A DNA stretch of 6,014 bases from an uncultured Alistipes sp. (lineage in GTDB: Bacteria > Bacteroidota > Bacteroidia > Bacteroidales > Rikenellaceae), in the NCBI GenBank assembly GCA_958449275.1, contig CAUDHE010000118.1, positions 1-6,014 of the forward strand, given 5' to 3'. The position numbers and the translations under genes were made by a program. Each line of letters begins with the position of its first letter. Positions within the stretch are counted from its first letter, which is position 1. Below, in pieces: positions 5,981 through 6,014 of this stretch. The notes below the pieces were generated by a model. It saw only the letters and a list, made by a program, of their open reading frames with translations, was not told the origin of the DNA and ran no database searches.

Positions 5981-6014
5981 AACGTTTTCGGCAAGCCGAG
6001 GGCAGAGGCGAACT
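5981..6014 (+). repeat. Dispersed-repeat copy 2, cut by window edge
   Basis: The segment begins AACGTTTTCGGCAAGCCGAG and continues GGCAGAGGCGAACT to the last base. It is the inverted partner of 5662-5695 with 28 of 34 matches. Because the window ends inside it, its full extent and any hairpin half cannot be seen. Confidence 0.6.

Larger units (their letters stand above)
5400..6014. other. 615-bp region without a defensible gene
   Basis: Neither strand shows an ORF with recognisable domains. The longest candidates (85 codons on plus, 104 on minus) overlap hairpins and the inverted repeats and have unusual compositions. The region holds two minus-strand promoter-like octamers, a palindromic hairpin at 5651-5673, an imperfect hairpin at 5746-5781, an AT-rich block at 5860-5950 rich in TAACT/AGTTA, and a repeated approximately 34-nt sequence in opposite orientations. 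It is probably regulatory and repeat DNA upstream of the glycosyltransferase. Confidence 0.6.

Overview
The window looks like chromosomal DNA from a GC-rich member of the Bacteroidales; an Alistipes/Rikenellaceae-like organism is a guess. The reasons are the Era sequence type, with the short N-terminus MHRAGFVNIIGNPNVGKS, an exported multi-TPR protein that begins its mature part with QYNKEYFF, start codons without Shine-Dalgarno sequences, and three octamers fitting the Bacteroidetes -7 promoter consensus TAnnTTTG (TACATTTG, TATATTTG, TACCTTTG), all on the minus strand.

All four confident genes lie on the minus strand and read right to left. A GT4-type glycosyltransferase (4275-5399) comes first. 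A 68-bp gap carrying a good promoter follows, then the ribosome-assembly GTPase Era (3325-4206). After a 105-bp gap comes a 669-residue exported tetratricopeptide-repeat protein (1210-3219), and 30 bp later an MFS transporter resembling the MFSD1 group (1-1179), which runs off the left edge before its stop. The short gaps and the lack of a terminator or promoter motif after era suggest that era, the TPR gene and the transporter are co-transcribed from the promoter at 4230-4257. The glycosyltransferase probably has its own promoter. No shared pathway is evident: Era is housekeeping, the TPR protein probably acts as a periplasmic scaffold, and the other two handle unknown substrates.

The right-hand 615 bp (5400-6014) has no gene I can defend. 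It holds two candidate minus-strand promoters, several hairpins, an AT-rich block with five copies of TAACT/AGTTA, and an approximately 34-nt sequence present twice in opposite orientation (5662-5695 and 5981-6014). This looks like a dispersed intergenic repeat and is the most interesting non-coding signal here. I see no phage, insertion sequence, CRISPR, defence or toxin-antitoxin signature, and no clear sign of a new multi-gene system.
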